Source: JBEIFW01 sp044370695 (GTDB taxonomy: Bacteria; Actinomycetota; Acidimicrobiia; Acidimicrobiales; Ilumatobacteraceae). From it: a stretch of DNA of 16,305 nucleotides. How positions within the stretch are numbered: the first letter of the stretch is position 1; each line of letters begins with the position of its first letter. The notes under the pieces were generated by a model. The model did not search any database. It was given only the letters and a program-made list of their open reading frames with translations, and was not told where the DNA came from. Made by a program: the position numbers and the translations under genes. Below, piece by piece: positions 7,600 through 14,207 of this stretch. The stretch is taken from NCBI GenBank assembly GCA_044370695.1, contig JBILVB010000088.1, positions 1-16,305 on the forward strand, in the 5' to 3' direction.

Positions 7600-8208
7600 A
7601 TGGCGGGATCCCGGGTGCGCTTTCAGGTCGACGACGGTTGGATCCGGCGCGTCCTGAGCGTCACGGTGCTCGCAATCGTGGCCGCCCACGTGCTCGCCGT
7701 CGGCGGCGGGCTGTCGGGCGCAACGGCGTTCGACCTGCGCAACCCCGGGGCCGTCGCGAACCTGGTCACCGTGACGCTCGCGCTCGCCGCCGTCACGATC
7801 GGGGCTCGGACCGCGCAGAAGGCGGCCTCGCCGCACTGGCGCGTGGCCACTGCACTGATCGGCCTGGCGGTGTTCGACGCCGTGGCGGGCACATTCGGTG
7901 TTCGCTCGACGAGCGCACACCTTCCCGATGTCGTCTCGCCGGTGGCCGTGGCGCTCGCAGCGGCAGGCGTCGCCGCGAGCTGGCGTCGGTCCCGTCCGGC
8001 GGTCCTCGTCGCCGGCCTGTGGCTCACCGGGCTCGCCGCCGACCCGTCGAGCGTCGTCGGACGGATCCTGTGCCTGTCGGCGGCTGCAATAGCGGTCGCC
8101 CTGGCCGTGCAGGCCCACAACCGGCTCTCGGGGCTCCGGGCTCGGGCGCAGGTGCGCCCGCAACGGTCGGAACTCACCGTGGTGGTGCTGGTGGCTCCCG
8201 GCGATTGA
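7600..8208 (+). CDS. Six-helix integral membrane protein of unknown function
   Basis: The protein is 202 residues from ATG 7600. The frame is open further upstream, but that part lies antisense to mfd and is Arg-rich and low in complexity, and the TACCCT box supports the 7600 start. Six hydrophobic segments are visible: about 18-36, 51-69, 82-100, 111-128, 133-147 and 152-170. A basic cytoplasmic-looking C-terminus follows (HNRLSGLRARAQVRPQR). I see no catalytic or transport motif and do not recognise a family. Its last 35 bp overlap the 3' end of pth on the other strand. The frame has normal GC-rich codon use and the hydrophobic periodicity of a real protein, so I consider it a gene, but its role is open. 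Confidence 0.72.
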   Translation: MAGSRVRFQVDDGWIRRVLSVTVLAIVAAHVLAVGGGLSGATAFDLRNPGAVANLVTVTLALAAVTIGARTAQKAASPHWRVATALIGLAVFDAVAGTFGVRSTSAHLPDVVSPVAVALAAAGVAASWRRSRPAVLVAGLWLTGLAADPSSVVGRILCLSAAAIAVALAVQAHNRLSGLRARAQVRPQRSELTVVVLVAPGD

Positions 8209-8770
8209 CCGCCGTCATCGCCGCCTCCACGCCCTCGGCCACGATCTGCTCGACGGCGTCGGCCGCGACCTGCACGCTCACGTCCAGCACGGCGCGCGCC
8301 GCCGACGGCAACCGCTTGAGTACGTGATCCGCGCCCTGCGCCGCCGAACGCGGCTTGCCCACCCCGATGCGTACCCGGAGGAACGCGTCGCCGTGGAGGT
8401 GCTGCTTGAGCGACCGCAGCCCGTTGTGTCCGGCCAGACCCCCGCCGGCCTTCACCCGCACGACGCCGGGTTCGAGGTCGAGTTCGTCGTGCACGACGAT
8501 CACCCGCCCGAGGTCGTCGATGCCGTGGTGACGAGCCAGGAGGCGGGCGGCTTCGCCCGAGTCGTTCATGTAGGTCTGCGGGAACGCGAGCACCACCGCC
8601 GAACCGGCGACGCGGACCTCGGCGACCAGCGAGCGATCGCGGCGGGCCGGGCGTAGCCCCTCACCGGCCCGGCGGGCCAGTTCACGCACGGTGTCGGCAC
8701 CCACGTTGTGGCGCGTGTGCTCGTACTCGGCACCCGGGTTGCCCAGGCCCAGCACCAGCCAGGCGCACAC
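8174..8770 (-). CDS. pth: Peptidyl-tRNA hydrolase
   Basis: This 198-residue enzyme frees tRNA from peptidyl-tRNAs that drop off the ribosome. The family signature is intact: LVLGLGNPGAEYEHTRHNVG with catalytic H21 and N11, PQTYMNDSG (N69), VHDELDL (D95) and GLAGHNGLRS (N116). The length matches bacterial Pth. The start is GTG 8770, two bases after the rplY stop (TGA-TC-GTG), so translation is probably coupled to rplY; this rplY-pth pairing is common in actinobacteria. The C-terminal codons overlap the convergent membrane protein gene by 35 bp. Confidence 0.96.
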   Translation of the reverse strand: MCAWLVLGLGNPGAEYEHTRHNVGADTVRELARRAGEGLRPARRDRSLVAEVRVAGSAVVLAFPQTYMNDSGEAARLLARHHGIDDLGRVIVVHDELDLEPGVVRVKAGGGLAGHNGLRSLKQHLHGDAFLRVRIGVGKPRSAAQGADHVLKRLPSAARAVLDVSVQVAADAVEQIVAEGVEAAMTAVNRREPPAPPR

Positions 8771-8772
8771 GA

Positions 8773-9378
8773 TCAGGACTCGGCGCCGGCCCCGGACTCC
8801 TCACCCTGCTGGGCGATGGCCGCCCGGGTGGCCAGCGTGGCCACCACGACGATCGCCGGATCGAGCGGGCTCGTCACCCCGGCCGGCAGGGCGAGGTCGG
8901 CCACGGTGACCGTGTCGCCGACCTTCATGTCGGTGACGTCGATCGTGAGCTCGTTCGGGATGTTCTGCGGGGTGCAGGACACCGTGACGGTGTTGATCTG
9001 CGGGTCGACGAGGTATCCGGCGGACGTGACCGCCTTCGCCTCGCCGGTGAGCACGACGGGCACCTCCACGGTGATCCGCTCGCTGAGGTTCACCACGAAG
9101 AAATCCACGTGGGTGACCGTGCGGCGCACCTTGTGGCGCTGCATCTCCTTCACGACCACCGGGTGGGTACGGCCGTCGACGGACAACGAGATCACGGCGT
9201 TCATGCCCGCCGGGGTCGACAGCGCCAGGCGCAGGTCACGCCGCTCGACGACGATCGGGGTGGGCGCCACGCCGTTGCCGTAGACGATCGCCGGGATGCG
9301 GTCCTCGCGGCGCAGTCGGTTGGAGGGGCGGGATCCGGTGGTGCGACCGGTCTCGGCGACGAGGGTGATGTCCGGCAT
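8773..9378 (-). CDS. rplY: 50S ribosomal protein L25/CTC family
   Basis: This 201-residue protein is of the long, two-domain CTC type. The N-terminal L25 domain that binds 5S rRNA spans about residues 4-92 (GSRPSNRLRREDRIPAIVYG, then VTHVDFFVVN). The C-terminal TL5/CTC beta domain spans about 95-180 (NIPNELTIDVTDMKVGDTV), followed by a short Glu/Ala/Ser-rich tail. I chose ATG 9378, not the in-frame GTG 9387, because GGAG at 9390-9387 sits 8 nt before the ATG and would directly abut the GTG. It is transcribed with pth. A TAGGCT box at 9437-9432 is the likely promoter. Confidence 0.95.
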   Translation of the reverse strand: MPDITLVAETGRTTGSRPSNRLRREDRIPAIVYGNGVAPTPIVVERRDLRLALSTPAGMNAVISLSVDGRTHPVVVKEMQRHKVRRTVTHVDFFVVNLSERITVEVPVVLTGEAKAVTSAGYLVDPQINTVTVSCTPQNIPNELTIDVTDMKVGDTVTVADLALPAGVTSPLDPAIVVVATLATRAAIAQQGEESGAGAES

Positions 9379-9431
9379 GGCGTGCACTCCAACAGGGCGG
9401 ATCCGACAGGGCGGAAAACGAACGGCCCGAG

Positions 9432-9437
9432 AGCCTA
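9432..9437 (-). promoter_or_regulatory. Candidate -10 box for rplY-pth
   Basis: TAGGCT on the minus strand, between the prs stop and rplY. The expected leader is about 47 nt. It contains two CCGCCCTGT direct repeats (9406-9414 and 9392-9400, 14-bp period). Confidence 0.5.
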
Positions 9438-9465
9438 CCGCGCCGGCGACCGGCCGGGCGAGGCG

Positions 9466-10458
9466 TCAGGACTGGTTCTCGCCGCCGAAGATCTCGCTGA
9501 CGCTCGTGTCGTCGAACACGGCGTTGAGGGCGTCGGCGATGATCGGCGCCACCGAGAGCACCTCCATCTTGTCGAACTGCTTCTCGGCCGGCAGCGGGAT
9601 CGTGTTCGTGATCACCACCCGGGCGAGCGCGGAGTTCTTCAGCCGGTCGACCGCCGGGCCGGACAGCACGCCGTGGGTGGCCATGGCCCACACCTCGGTC
9701 GCGCCGCGCTCGAGCAGGATCTCGGCGGCCGAGACGATCGTGCCGCCGGTGTCGATCATGTCGTCGGTGATGACGCACATCCGCCCCTCGACCTCCCCGA
9801 TCACCTCCTTGGCGACCGCCACGTTGTCCATGCCCTTGGGCCGGCGCTTGTTGATGAAGGCGAGGTCGGCACCCATGTCGCCGAGATGTTGGGCGAACCG
9901 CTCGGCCACCTTCACCCGGCCGGCGTCGGGAGCCACGATCACGAGGCCCTCGGGCGCGTTGGCCCGCAGGTAGGCCTCGAGCACGGGCATGGCGGTGAGG
10001 TGGTCGACCGGGCCGTCGAAGAAGCCCTGGATCTGTCCGGAGTGCAGATCCACCGAGATCATCCGCTTCGCGCCCGCTGCGCTGAACAGGTCCGCGACGA
10101 GGCGGGCGGTGATCGGCTCGCGACCCGCGGCCTTTCGGTCCTGGCGGGCGTAGCCGTAGAACGGGCACACCGCCGTGATGCGCTTGGCCGAGGCGCGGTA
10201 GGCGGCGTCGATCATGATCAGCTGCTCCATGATCGAGTCGTTCACCGACCGGCTGTCGGTACAGGCGTGGGTCTGGATGACGAACACGTCGGCGCCACGG
10301 ATGGACTCGGCATAGCGGGCCCGGATCTCGGTGTTCGCGAAGTCGACCAGGTTCGCGTCGCCCAGCTCGACACCGAGGTGCGTGCCGATCTCCTGGGCCA
10401 GCTCCGGATGGGTGCGACCGGAGTACAGCGCCAACCGCTTCCTGGTGACCAACTCCAT
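9466..10458 (-). CDS. prs: Ribose-phosphate pyrophosphokinase (PRPP synthetase, class I)
   Basis: This 330-residue enzyme transfers pyrophosphate from ATP to ribose 5-phosphate, making PRPP for purines, pyrimidines, histidine, tryptophan and NAD. Motifs seen: CPFYGYARQDRK (98-109, catalytic loop region), DLHSGQIQGFF (137-147) and the PRPP-binding loop VITDDMIDTGGT (229-240). Length and order are those of bacterial class I Prs. The start is ATG 10458, with a consensus AGGAGG six bases upstream. It follows glmU by 30 nt, the same glmU-prs order as in many Gram-positive bacteria, so the two are probably cotranscribed. Confidence 0.97.
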   Translation of the reverse strand: MELVTRKRLALYSGRTHPELAQEIGTHLGVELGDANLVDFANTEIRARYAESIRGADVFVIQTHACTDSRSVNDSIMEQLIMIDAAYRASAKRITAVCPFYGYARQDRKAAGREPITARLVADLFSAAGAKRMISVDLHSGQIQGFFDGPVDHLTAMPVLEAYLRANAPEGLVIVAPDAGRVKVAERFAQHLGDMGADLAFINKRRPKGMDNVAVAKEVIGEVEGRMCVITDDMIDTGGTIVSAAEILLERGATEVWAMATHGVLSGPAVDRLKNSALARVVITNTIPLPAEKQFDKMEVLSVAPIIADALNAVFDDTSVSEIFGGENQS

Positions 10459-10464
10459 GGCGCG

Positions 10465-10470
10465 CCTCCT
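10465..10470 (-). promoter_or_regulatory. Strong Shine-Dalgarno of prs
   Basis: Perfect AGGAGG, 6 nt before the prs ATG. It is one of the clearest ribosome sites in a window where several genes have no evident one. Confidence 0.85.
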
Positions 10471-10488
10471 GGGGGGACGGTGACTCCG

Positions 10489-11586
10489 CTAGCCGGTCGC
10501 AGTGTAGAAGGGACCGGTCACCATGCCCGGGGGGAGCTCCACCCCCGGTCCGAGCACGGCGTACGGCCCCACCGCGCACCCCGCCCCGACGGTCGCGCGC
10601 CGGGCGACGACGTGCTCGAGGTGGCAGTCGGGGCCGACCGTGCAGTCCACGAGCCGCGTCCCGGGGCCGATCTCGCAGCCGTCCCCGACGATGGTGGCGC
10701 CCTGCAGGATCGAGCCGGGGAGCAACGTGACGTCCCGGCCGAGTTCGACGGTGACGTCGACGAAGGTCTGCAGCGGGTCGAACATCGTGACCCCGGCGAG
10801 CATCCAGCGCCGGTTCGTGCGCGCGCGCAGCTCCCGTTCGGCCGTGGCGAGCTGGTAGCGATCGTTGACGCCCTGGGCCTCCTCGGGATCGGGCGCGACC
10901 ATGGCCGACACCCGGTGACCGGTTCGGGCGAGCACGGCGACGACGTCGGTCAGGTAGTACTCGCCCTGGCTGTTGTCGGGCGAAAGGCGCCGCAACGACG
11001 GGCCGAGCAGGTCGCGCCGGAAGCAGTAGATCCCGGTGTTGATCTCGTCGGACGCCCGCTCGTCGGCGGTGGCGTCGCGGTGTTCGACGATGCGCGTGAC
11101 CCGGCCGTGGCGGTCGCGCACGATGCGCCCGTAGCCGGTCGGGTCCGCGACCCGGGCCGACAGCACCGTGGCCGCCGCTCCGGTCTCCTGGTGCGTCTCG
11201 ACGAGGGCTGCGATGGTCTCGGGGCGCAGCAGCGGCGTGTCACCGGGGAGCACCACGACCGTCGAGGTGTCGTCGAGGTCGTCGTCGGGGAACGCGCTGA
11301 GGCCCACGAGCACGGCATCGCCCGTACCGCGTTGCACGCGCTGCTCGACGAAGCTCACGCACAGCTGCGGCGGGCTGTCCTCGGCCACCCGCTTGGCCAC
11401 CCGCTCGCCACCGTGACCGATGACGACCACGGTCCGCTCGACGGGGAGGCCGACGAGGGCGTGCAGGACGTGCATGACCAGGGGACGACCGCACACGTTG
11501 TGCAGCGGCTTGGGCCGCTGCGAACGCATCCGGGTGCCCTCGCCGGCGGCGAGCACGACGGCCGAGAGCGGACGGTGGTCGATCAT
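10489..11586 (-). CDS. glmU: UDP-GlcNAc pyrophosphorylase, short GlmU lacking the acetyltransferase site
   Basis: The N-terminal uridyltransferase domain is complete. It has LAAGEGTRMRSQRPKPLH (12-29, with the GxGTRM nucleotide loop and K26), RGTGDAV (86-92), LPGDTPLL (113-120), GYGRIVRD (151-158), EHRDA (168-172), NTGIY (183-187) and NSQGEYYLTD (205-214). It would make UDP-GlcNAc from UTP and GlcNAc-1-P. A left-handed beta-helix begins at about 275 (ILQGATIVGDGCEIGPGTRL), but the protein stops at residue 365. Standard GlmU is about 450-480 residues, and its acetyl-transfer His/Tyr/Asn lie in the part missing here. The start is ATG 11586, matching the MxxxxxxxVVLAAGEGTRM family start; longer readings run into noncoding-looking sequence and across the divergent uvrD start. 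TACAAC at 11599-11594 is a candidate -10, giving a leaderless mRNA. The downstream neighbour is prs. Confidence 0.9.
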   Translation of the reverse strand: MIDHRPLSAVVLAAGEGTRMRSQRPKPLHNVCGRPLVMHVLHALVGLPVERTVVVIGHGGERVAKRVAEDSPPQLCVSFVEQRVQRGTGDAVLVGLSAFPDDDLDDTSTVVVLPGDTPLLRPETIAALVETHQETGAAATVLSARVADPTGYGRIVRDRHGRVTRIVEHRDATADERASDEINTGIYCFRRDLLGPSLRRLSPDNSQGEYYLTDVVAVLARTGHRVSAMVAPDPEEAQGVNDRYQLATAERELRARTNRRWMLAGVTMFDPLQTFVDVTVELGRDVTLLPGSILQGATIVGDGCEIGPGTRLVDCTVGPDCHLEHVVARRATVGAGCAVGPYAVLGPGVELPPGMVTGPFYTATG

Positions 11587-11593
11587 GCGCCCG

Positions 11594-11599
11594 GTTGTA
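11594..11599 (-). promoter_or_regulatory. Candidate -10 box for glmU-prs
   Basis: TACAAC on the minus strand, 7 nt before the glmU ATG, which suggests transcription starts at or next to the ATG. The final C is off consensus. It shares an 84-bp divergent intergenic region with the helicase gene. Confidence 0.4.
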
Positions 11600-11658
11600 G
11601 CAGCGCGACCGGGGGGCGACACGACGCATCCCGATCGGCGCGGAACGTCTGTTCGCTC

Positions 11659-11664
11659 TAGGCT
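11659..11664 (+). promoter_or_regulatory. Candidate -10 box for the UvrD2-like helicase gene
   Basis: TAGGCT ends 6 nt before ATG 11671, the expected distance from a -10 box to the transcription start. The mRNA would begin at the ATG itself. No ribosome site is seen. Confidence 0.55.
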
Positions 11665-11670
11665 GCGGCC

Positions 11671-13626
11671 ATGCCCGCGTCGGAGGATCCGGTCCGTTCG
11701 CTCGTCGCGGGCCTCGACGACTCCCAGCGCGAGGCCGTCACGTCGCCGGCGATGCCGCTGTGCATCCTCGCCGGTGCGGGATCGGGCAAGACGCGGGTGC
11801 TCACCGGCCGCATCGCCTACCGGGTGGCCACCGGGTCGGCCGAGGCCCGCCGCGTGCTCGCCCTCACGTTCTCCCGCCGCGCGGCATCCGAACTCGCGCA
11901 CCGCCTGACCCGCCTCGGCGTGCGCGAGCAGGTCACGGCCGGCACCTTCCACGCGATCGCCTACGCGAGCTTGCGGCGCTACTGGGTCGAGCAGGGGCTC
12001 GAGCCGCCCGAACTGCTCGAGCGCAAGGGTCGTCTGCTCGGGCCGCTGCTCGGCCCGCAGTCCCGGCGCGGTCGCAGCGCGCCGGTCACTGCGGCCGATG
12101 TCGCGGCCGAGATCGAGTGGGCTCGGGCCCGGCTCGTGCGCCCGTCGGGGTACGTCGAGGCGACCGAGGCCGCCGGGCGGGTCCCACCGCTGCCGGCGGA
12201 GCACGTCGCCGGGCTGTACCGGCGTTACGAGGAACGCAAGCGCGAGTTACGGCTCGTCGATTTCGACGACCTGCTGTCGTTGTGCGCCAACGCCTTCACC
12301 CGTGACGACGGCTTCGCCACCGCGCAGCGGCAGCGCTTCGCGCACCTGTTCGTCGACGAGTACCAGGACGTGAACGCACTCCAGCACCGCCTGCTCGAGG
12401 CCTGGCGCGGCGACCGATCGGACCTGTGCGTCGTCGGCGATCCCGACCAGGCGATCTACGCCTGGAACGGCGCCGACGCCTCCTTCCTCCGGGAGTTCGC
12501 CACGCACCATCCCGGCGCCACCGTGCTGCGCCTCGGGCACAACTACCGCTCCAGTCCGCAGATCCTGGCCGCCGGCGCCGCCGTGCTGGCCGAGTTGCCG
12601 GATCCCTCGCCCCGCCCGGTCGCCCACCGGCCGGACGGGCCGCGGCCCACGATGTCGGCCCACGACGACGAGCTGGCCGAGGCCACGGCCGTCGCCCGGC
12701 ACCTCGCCTCCGCCGCCCGTGACGGGCGCCCCTGGGGGGCCATGGCGGTGCTCACCCGCACCAACGCTCAGCTCGCCGTGCTCGAGGCGGCGCTGCGCCG
12801 CGCCGGGATCCCCTACCGCGTGCGAGGCGGGGGCGGTCTCGTCGAGCAAGCCGAGGTGAAGGCGTGGCTGGCGCGGCGAACGCCGTCGCTCGCGGCGTGG
12901 CTCGGCGAGCTCGCCGACGCCGTGTCCGACACCGACGCGGCCATGCCTGGCGAACGCCGGGCCAACCTCGAGCAGTTGCTCCGGCTCGGCCACGAACACG
13001 CCCGACTCGACCCGGGCGCCACCCTCGGCGGATTCCGGCAGTGGCTCACGACCGTGCTCCAGGGCGTCGCACTCGACGGCGAGGCCGACGCGGTCGATCT
13101 CGTCACGTTCCACGCCGCCAAGGGGCTCGAATGGCCCGTCGTCGTGCTGGCCGGCATGGAGAAGGGCTTCGTCCCCCACAGCAGCGCCACCACGCCCGGG
13201 GAGCGGGCCGAGGAGGTCCGGCTCGTCTACGTGGCCGTCACCCGTGCGGCCGAGGAACTCCACCTCACCTGGGCCGAGCAGCGCACCTTCGGCGAGCGCA
13301 CCGCGCGGCGCACCGTCTCGCCCCTGGCCGACGTGATCCTCGGGCTCGGCGCGCCGCGGCCGGTCGCCGCGACGGGGGTGCGGGTACGTCGGGTCCCGGG
13401 CGCGGCGGTGGACACCGGCCTGCTCGGCCGCTTGAAGGACTGGCGGCGCGACGCCGCCCGCGATGCCGGCGTCCCGGCCTACGTGGTGTTCAACGACGCC
13501 ACCCTCGAGGCGATCGCCGCCACCCGGCCCGCGTCGCTGGTCGCGCTGCGATCCGTGAGCGGCGTCGGGCCCGTGAAGGTCGAACGGTACGGCGCCGCCG
13601 TGCTCGCACTCGTCGCCGCAGGCTGA
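11671..13626 (+). CDS. UvrD2-like superfamily 1A DNA helicase with C-terminal HRDC domain
   Basis: This 651-residue protein is an ATP-driven 3'-5' DNA translocase/helicase of the UvrD/PcrA group, with all core motifs. Motif I is AGAGSGKTRVLTGR (K40), Ia is LTFSRRAASELAHRL, Ic is TAGTFHAIAY, II is FVDEYQDVN (D229, E230), III is VGDPDQAIYAWNGAD, IV is LGHNYRSS, V is VTFHAAKGLEWPVV and VI is RLVYVAVTRAAEEL. The 2B region between IV and V is short, and residues about 585-651 form an HRDC-type helical domain (FNDATLEAIA, then VSGVGPVKVERYG). This plan matches actinobacterial UvrD2. However, only three scattered cysteines exist, so the UvrD2 tetracysteine zinc motif is absent. The next gene (amphi-Trp protein) follows after 38 nt and is probably cotranscribed. 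Confidence 0.92.
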   Translation: MPASEDPVRSLVAGLDDSQREAVTSPAMPLCILAGAGSGKTRVLTGRIAYRVATGSAEARRVLALTFSRRAASELAHRLTRLGVREQVTAGTFHAIAYASLRRYWVEQGLEPPELLERKGRLLGPLLGPQSRRGRSAPVTAADVAAEIEWARARLVRPSGYVEATEAAGRVPPLPAEHVAGLYRRYEERKRELRLVDFDDLLSLCANAFTRDDGFATAQRQRFAHLFVDEYQDVNALQHRLLEAWRGDRSDLCVVGDPDQAIYAWNGADASFLREFATHHPGATVLRLGHNYRSSPQILAAGAAVLAELPDPSPRPVAHRPDGPRPTMSAHDDELAEATAVARHLASAARDGRPWGAMAVLTRTNAQLAVLEAALRRAGIPYRVRGGGGLVEQAEVKAWLARRTPSLAAWLGELADAVSDTDAAMPGERRANLEQLLRLGHEHARLDPGATLGGFRQWLTTVLQGVALDGEADAVDLVTFHAAKGLEWPVVVLAGMEKGFVPHSSATTPGERAEEVRLVYVAVTRAAEELHLTWAEQRTFGERTARRTVSPLADVILGLGAPRPVAATGVRVRRVPGAAVDTGLLGRLKDWRRDAARDAGVPAYVVFNDATLEAIAATRPASLVALRSVSGVGPVKVERYGAAVLALVAAG

Positions 13627-13653
13627 CAGGCTCGCCATGCCGACACGAGGGCT

Positions 13654-13658
13654 GGAGG
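13654..13658 (+). promoter_or_regulatory. Shine-Dalgarno of the amphi-Trp domain gene
   Basis: GGAGG, 6 nt before ATG 13665. It fixes the start of this small gene and supports independent initiation inside a message shared with the helicase gene. Confidence 0.75.
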
Positions 13659-13664
13659 ACGGGC

Positions 13665-13886
13665 ATGGGTGACGAGTTGGTCTCGGTGAGCGAGCGGGCG
13701 GTGCTGCGACGGGAGGAGGCGGCCGAACGGCTCCGGGCCCTGGCCGATCAGTTGTCGCGCCAGAACAAGGTGAGCTTCTCCCGCGAGGGTCTGCGCTACA
13801 CGGTGCGCGTCCCCGACGAGGTGACGATGGAGATCGAGATCGAGATCGGCGAGGACAACGAGATCGAGATCGAACTGTCCTGGTGA
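13665..13886 (+). CDS. Amphi-Trp domain-containing small protein
   Basis: This 73-residue, strongly acidic protein begins at ATG 13665 with GGAGG six bases before it. The first half is a helix-prone stretch (LRREEAAERLRALADQLSRQ). The second half is beta-prone: VSFSREGLRYTVRVPDEV, then a Glu/Ile alternation ending in ELSW. This layout, with a PDEV turn and a terminal Trp strand, is what I recall for the amphi-Trp domain family. Those proteins are short, occur in archaea and bacteria and have no established function to my knowledge. It lies 38 nt downstream of the helicase gene on the same strand and ends 3 nt before the tail of a convergent tRNA gene. A role linked to DNA repair would be guilt by association only. 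Confidence 0.83.
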   Translation: MGDELVSVSERAVLRREEAAERLRALADQLSRQNKVSFSREGLRYTVRVPDEVTMEIEIEIGEDNEIEIELSW

Positions 13887-13889
13887 ACG

Positions 13890-13960
13890 CTCGGGGGGGA
13901 GGACTCGAACCTCCATAGGCGGATCCAAAGTCCGCAGTCCTGCCATTGGACGACCCCCGA
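13890..13960 (-). tRNA. tRNA-Gln (anticodon TTG)
   Basis: The minus strand folds as a complete cloverleaf. The 7-bp acceptor is TCGGGGG/CCCCCGA with a first U-A pair and discriminator G, both typical of tRNA-Gln. The D arm is GTCC-GGAC, the anticodon arm is GCGGA-CTTTGGA-TCCGC (anticodon TTG, reading CAA), and the T arm is GGAGG-TTCGAGT-CCTCC. The 3' CCA is not encoded. The gene lies tail to tail with the amphi-Trp gene. Confidence 0.96.
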
Positions 13961-13973
13961 CTGGGCCCGCCTG

Positions 13974-13979
13974 ACGCTA
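13974..13979 (-). promoter_or_regulatory. Candidate -10 box for tRNA-Gln
   Basis: TAGCGT on the minus strand, 13 nt before the mature tRNA 5' end, fits TAnnnT at a sensible distance. The -35 is not convincing. Confidence 0.4.
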
Positions 13980-14032
13980 GCCACCGCACGGACGGCACGC
14001 GGGGCGGTTGGGCGCGGGCCGGTAGCGGCCGG

Positions 14033-14038
14033 TAGGGT
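14033..14038 (+). promoter_or_regulatory. Candidate -10 box for the bS22 gene
   Basis: TAGGGT ends 10 nt before ATG 14049, so the leader would be about 4 nt. No Shine-Dalgarno is present. Confidence 0.5.
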
Positions 14039-14048
14039 GACGAGCCCT

Positions 14049-14144
14049 ATGGGTTCGCTGATCAAGAAGCGCCGCAAGCGCATGCGCAAGAAGAAGCACA
14101 AGAAGATGCTGAAGCGCACGCGGTTCCAGCGCCGCAACAAGTAG
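14049..14144 (+). CDS. 30S ribosomal protein bS22 (AURKAIP1/COX24-type domain)
   Basis: A 31-residue gene: MGSLIKKRRKRMRKKKHKK, then MLKRTRFQRRNK and stop TAG 14142-14144. About two thirds of the residues are Lys or Arg. The SLIKKRRKRMxKKKHKK pattern is the AURKAIP1/COX24 motif. It closely resembles the tiny actinobacterial ribosomal protein seen in mycobacterial ribosome structures, bS22, which is related to mitochondrial mS38 and sits in the small subunit near 16S rRNA. The gene stands alone between the tRNA-Gln gene and a hairpin terminator. It has its own TAGGGT box and no ribosome site, so it is probably translated from a near-leaderless message. Such short genes are often missed in annotation. 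Confidence 0.92.
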   Translation: MGSLIKKRRKRMRKKKHKKMLKRTRFQRRNK

Positions 14145-14166
14145 CCGAACCCCCCGTGGTTCTCCG

Positions 14167-14202
14167 ACGACCGTCCGTGCCCGCCGGGCCGGGCGGTCGT
14201 CT
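14167..14202. terminator. Hairpin terminator between bS22 and ispE (possibly bidirectional)
   Basis: The 8-bp outer stem is GACGACCG (14167-14174) with CGGTCGTC (14195-14202), and inner GCCCG/CGGGC pairing is possible. It lies 22 nt after the bS22 stop and 5 nt beyond the end of ispE, between convergent genes. There is no T-rich tail, only TTCG, as is common in GC-rich actinobacteria. Confidence 0.7.
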
Positions 14203-14207
14203 TCGCG

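Noticed and set aside
9379..9387. GTG 9387 as the rplY start
   Set aside because: The GGAG ribosome site would directly abut it; ATG 9378 has correct spacing and the usual family N-terminus.
9441..9460. GC-rich hairpin after prs considered as a terminator
   Set aside because: The arms are short and ambiguous in a GC-rich stretch with no T-run, so it is not supported well enough to call.
9109..11661. 850-codon plus-strand frame
   Set aside because: It is antisense to rplY, prs and glmU, all of which have full catalytic motifs; the antisense product is low in complexity.
12247..13998. 583-codon minus-strand frame opposite the helicase gene
   Set aside because: It also runs through the tRNA-Gln gene and has no recognisable domain.
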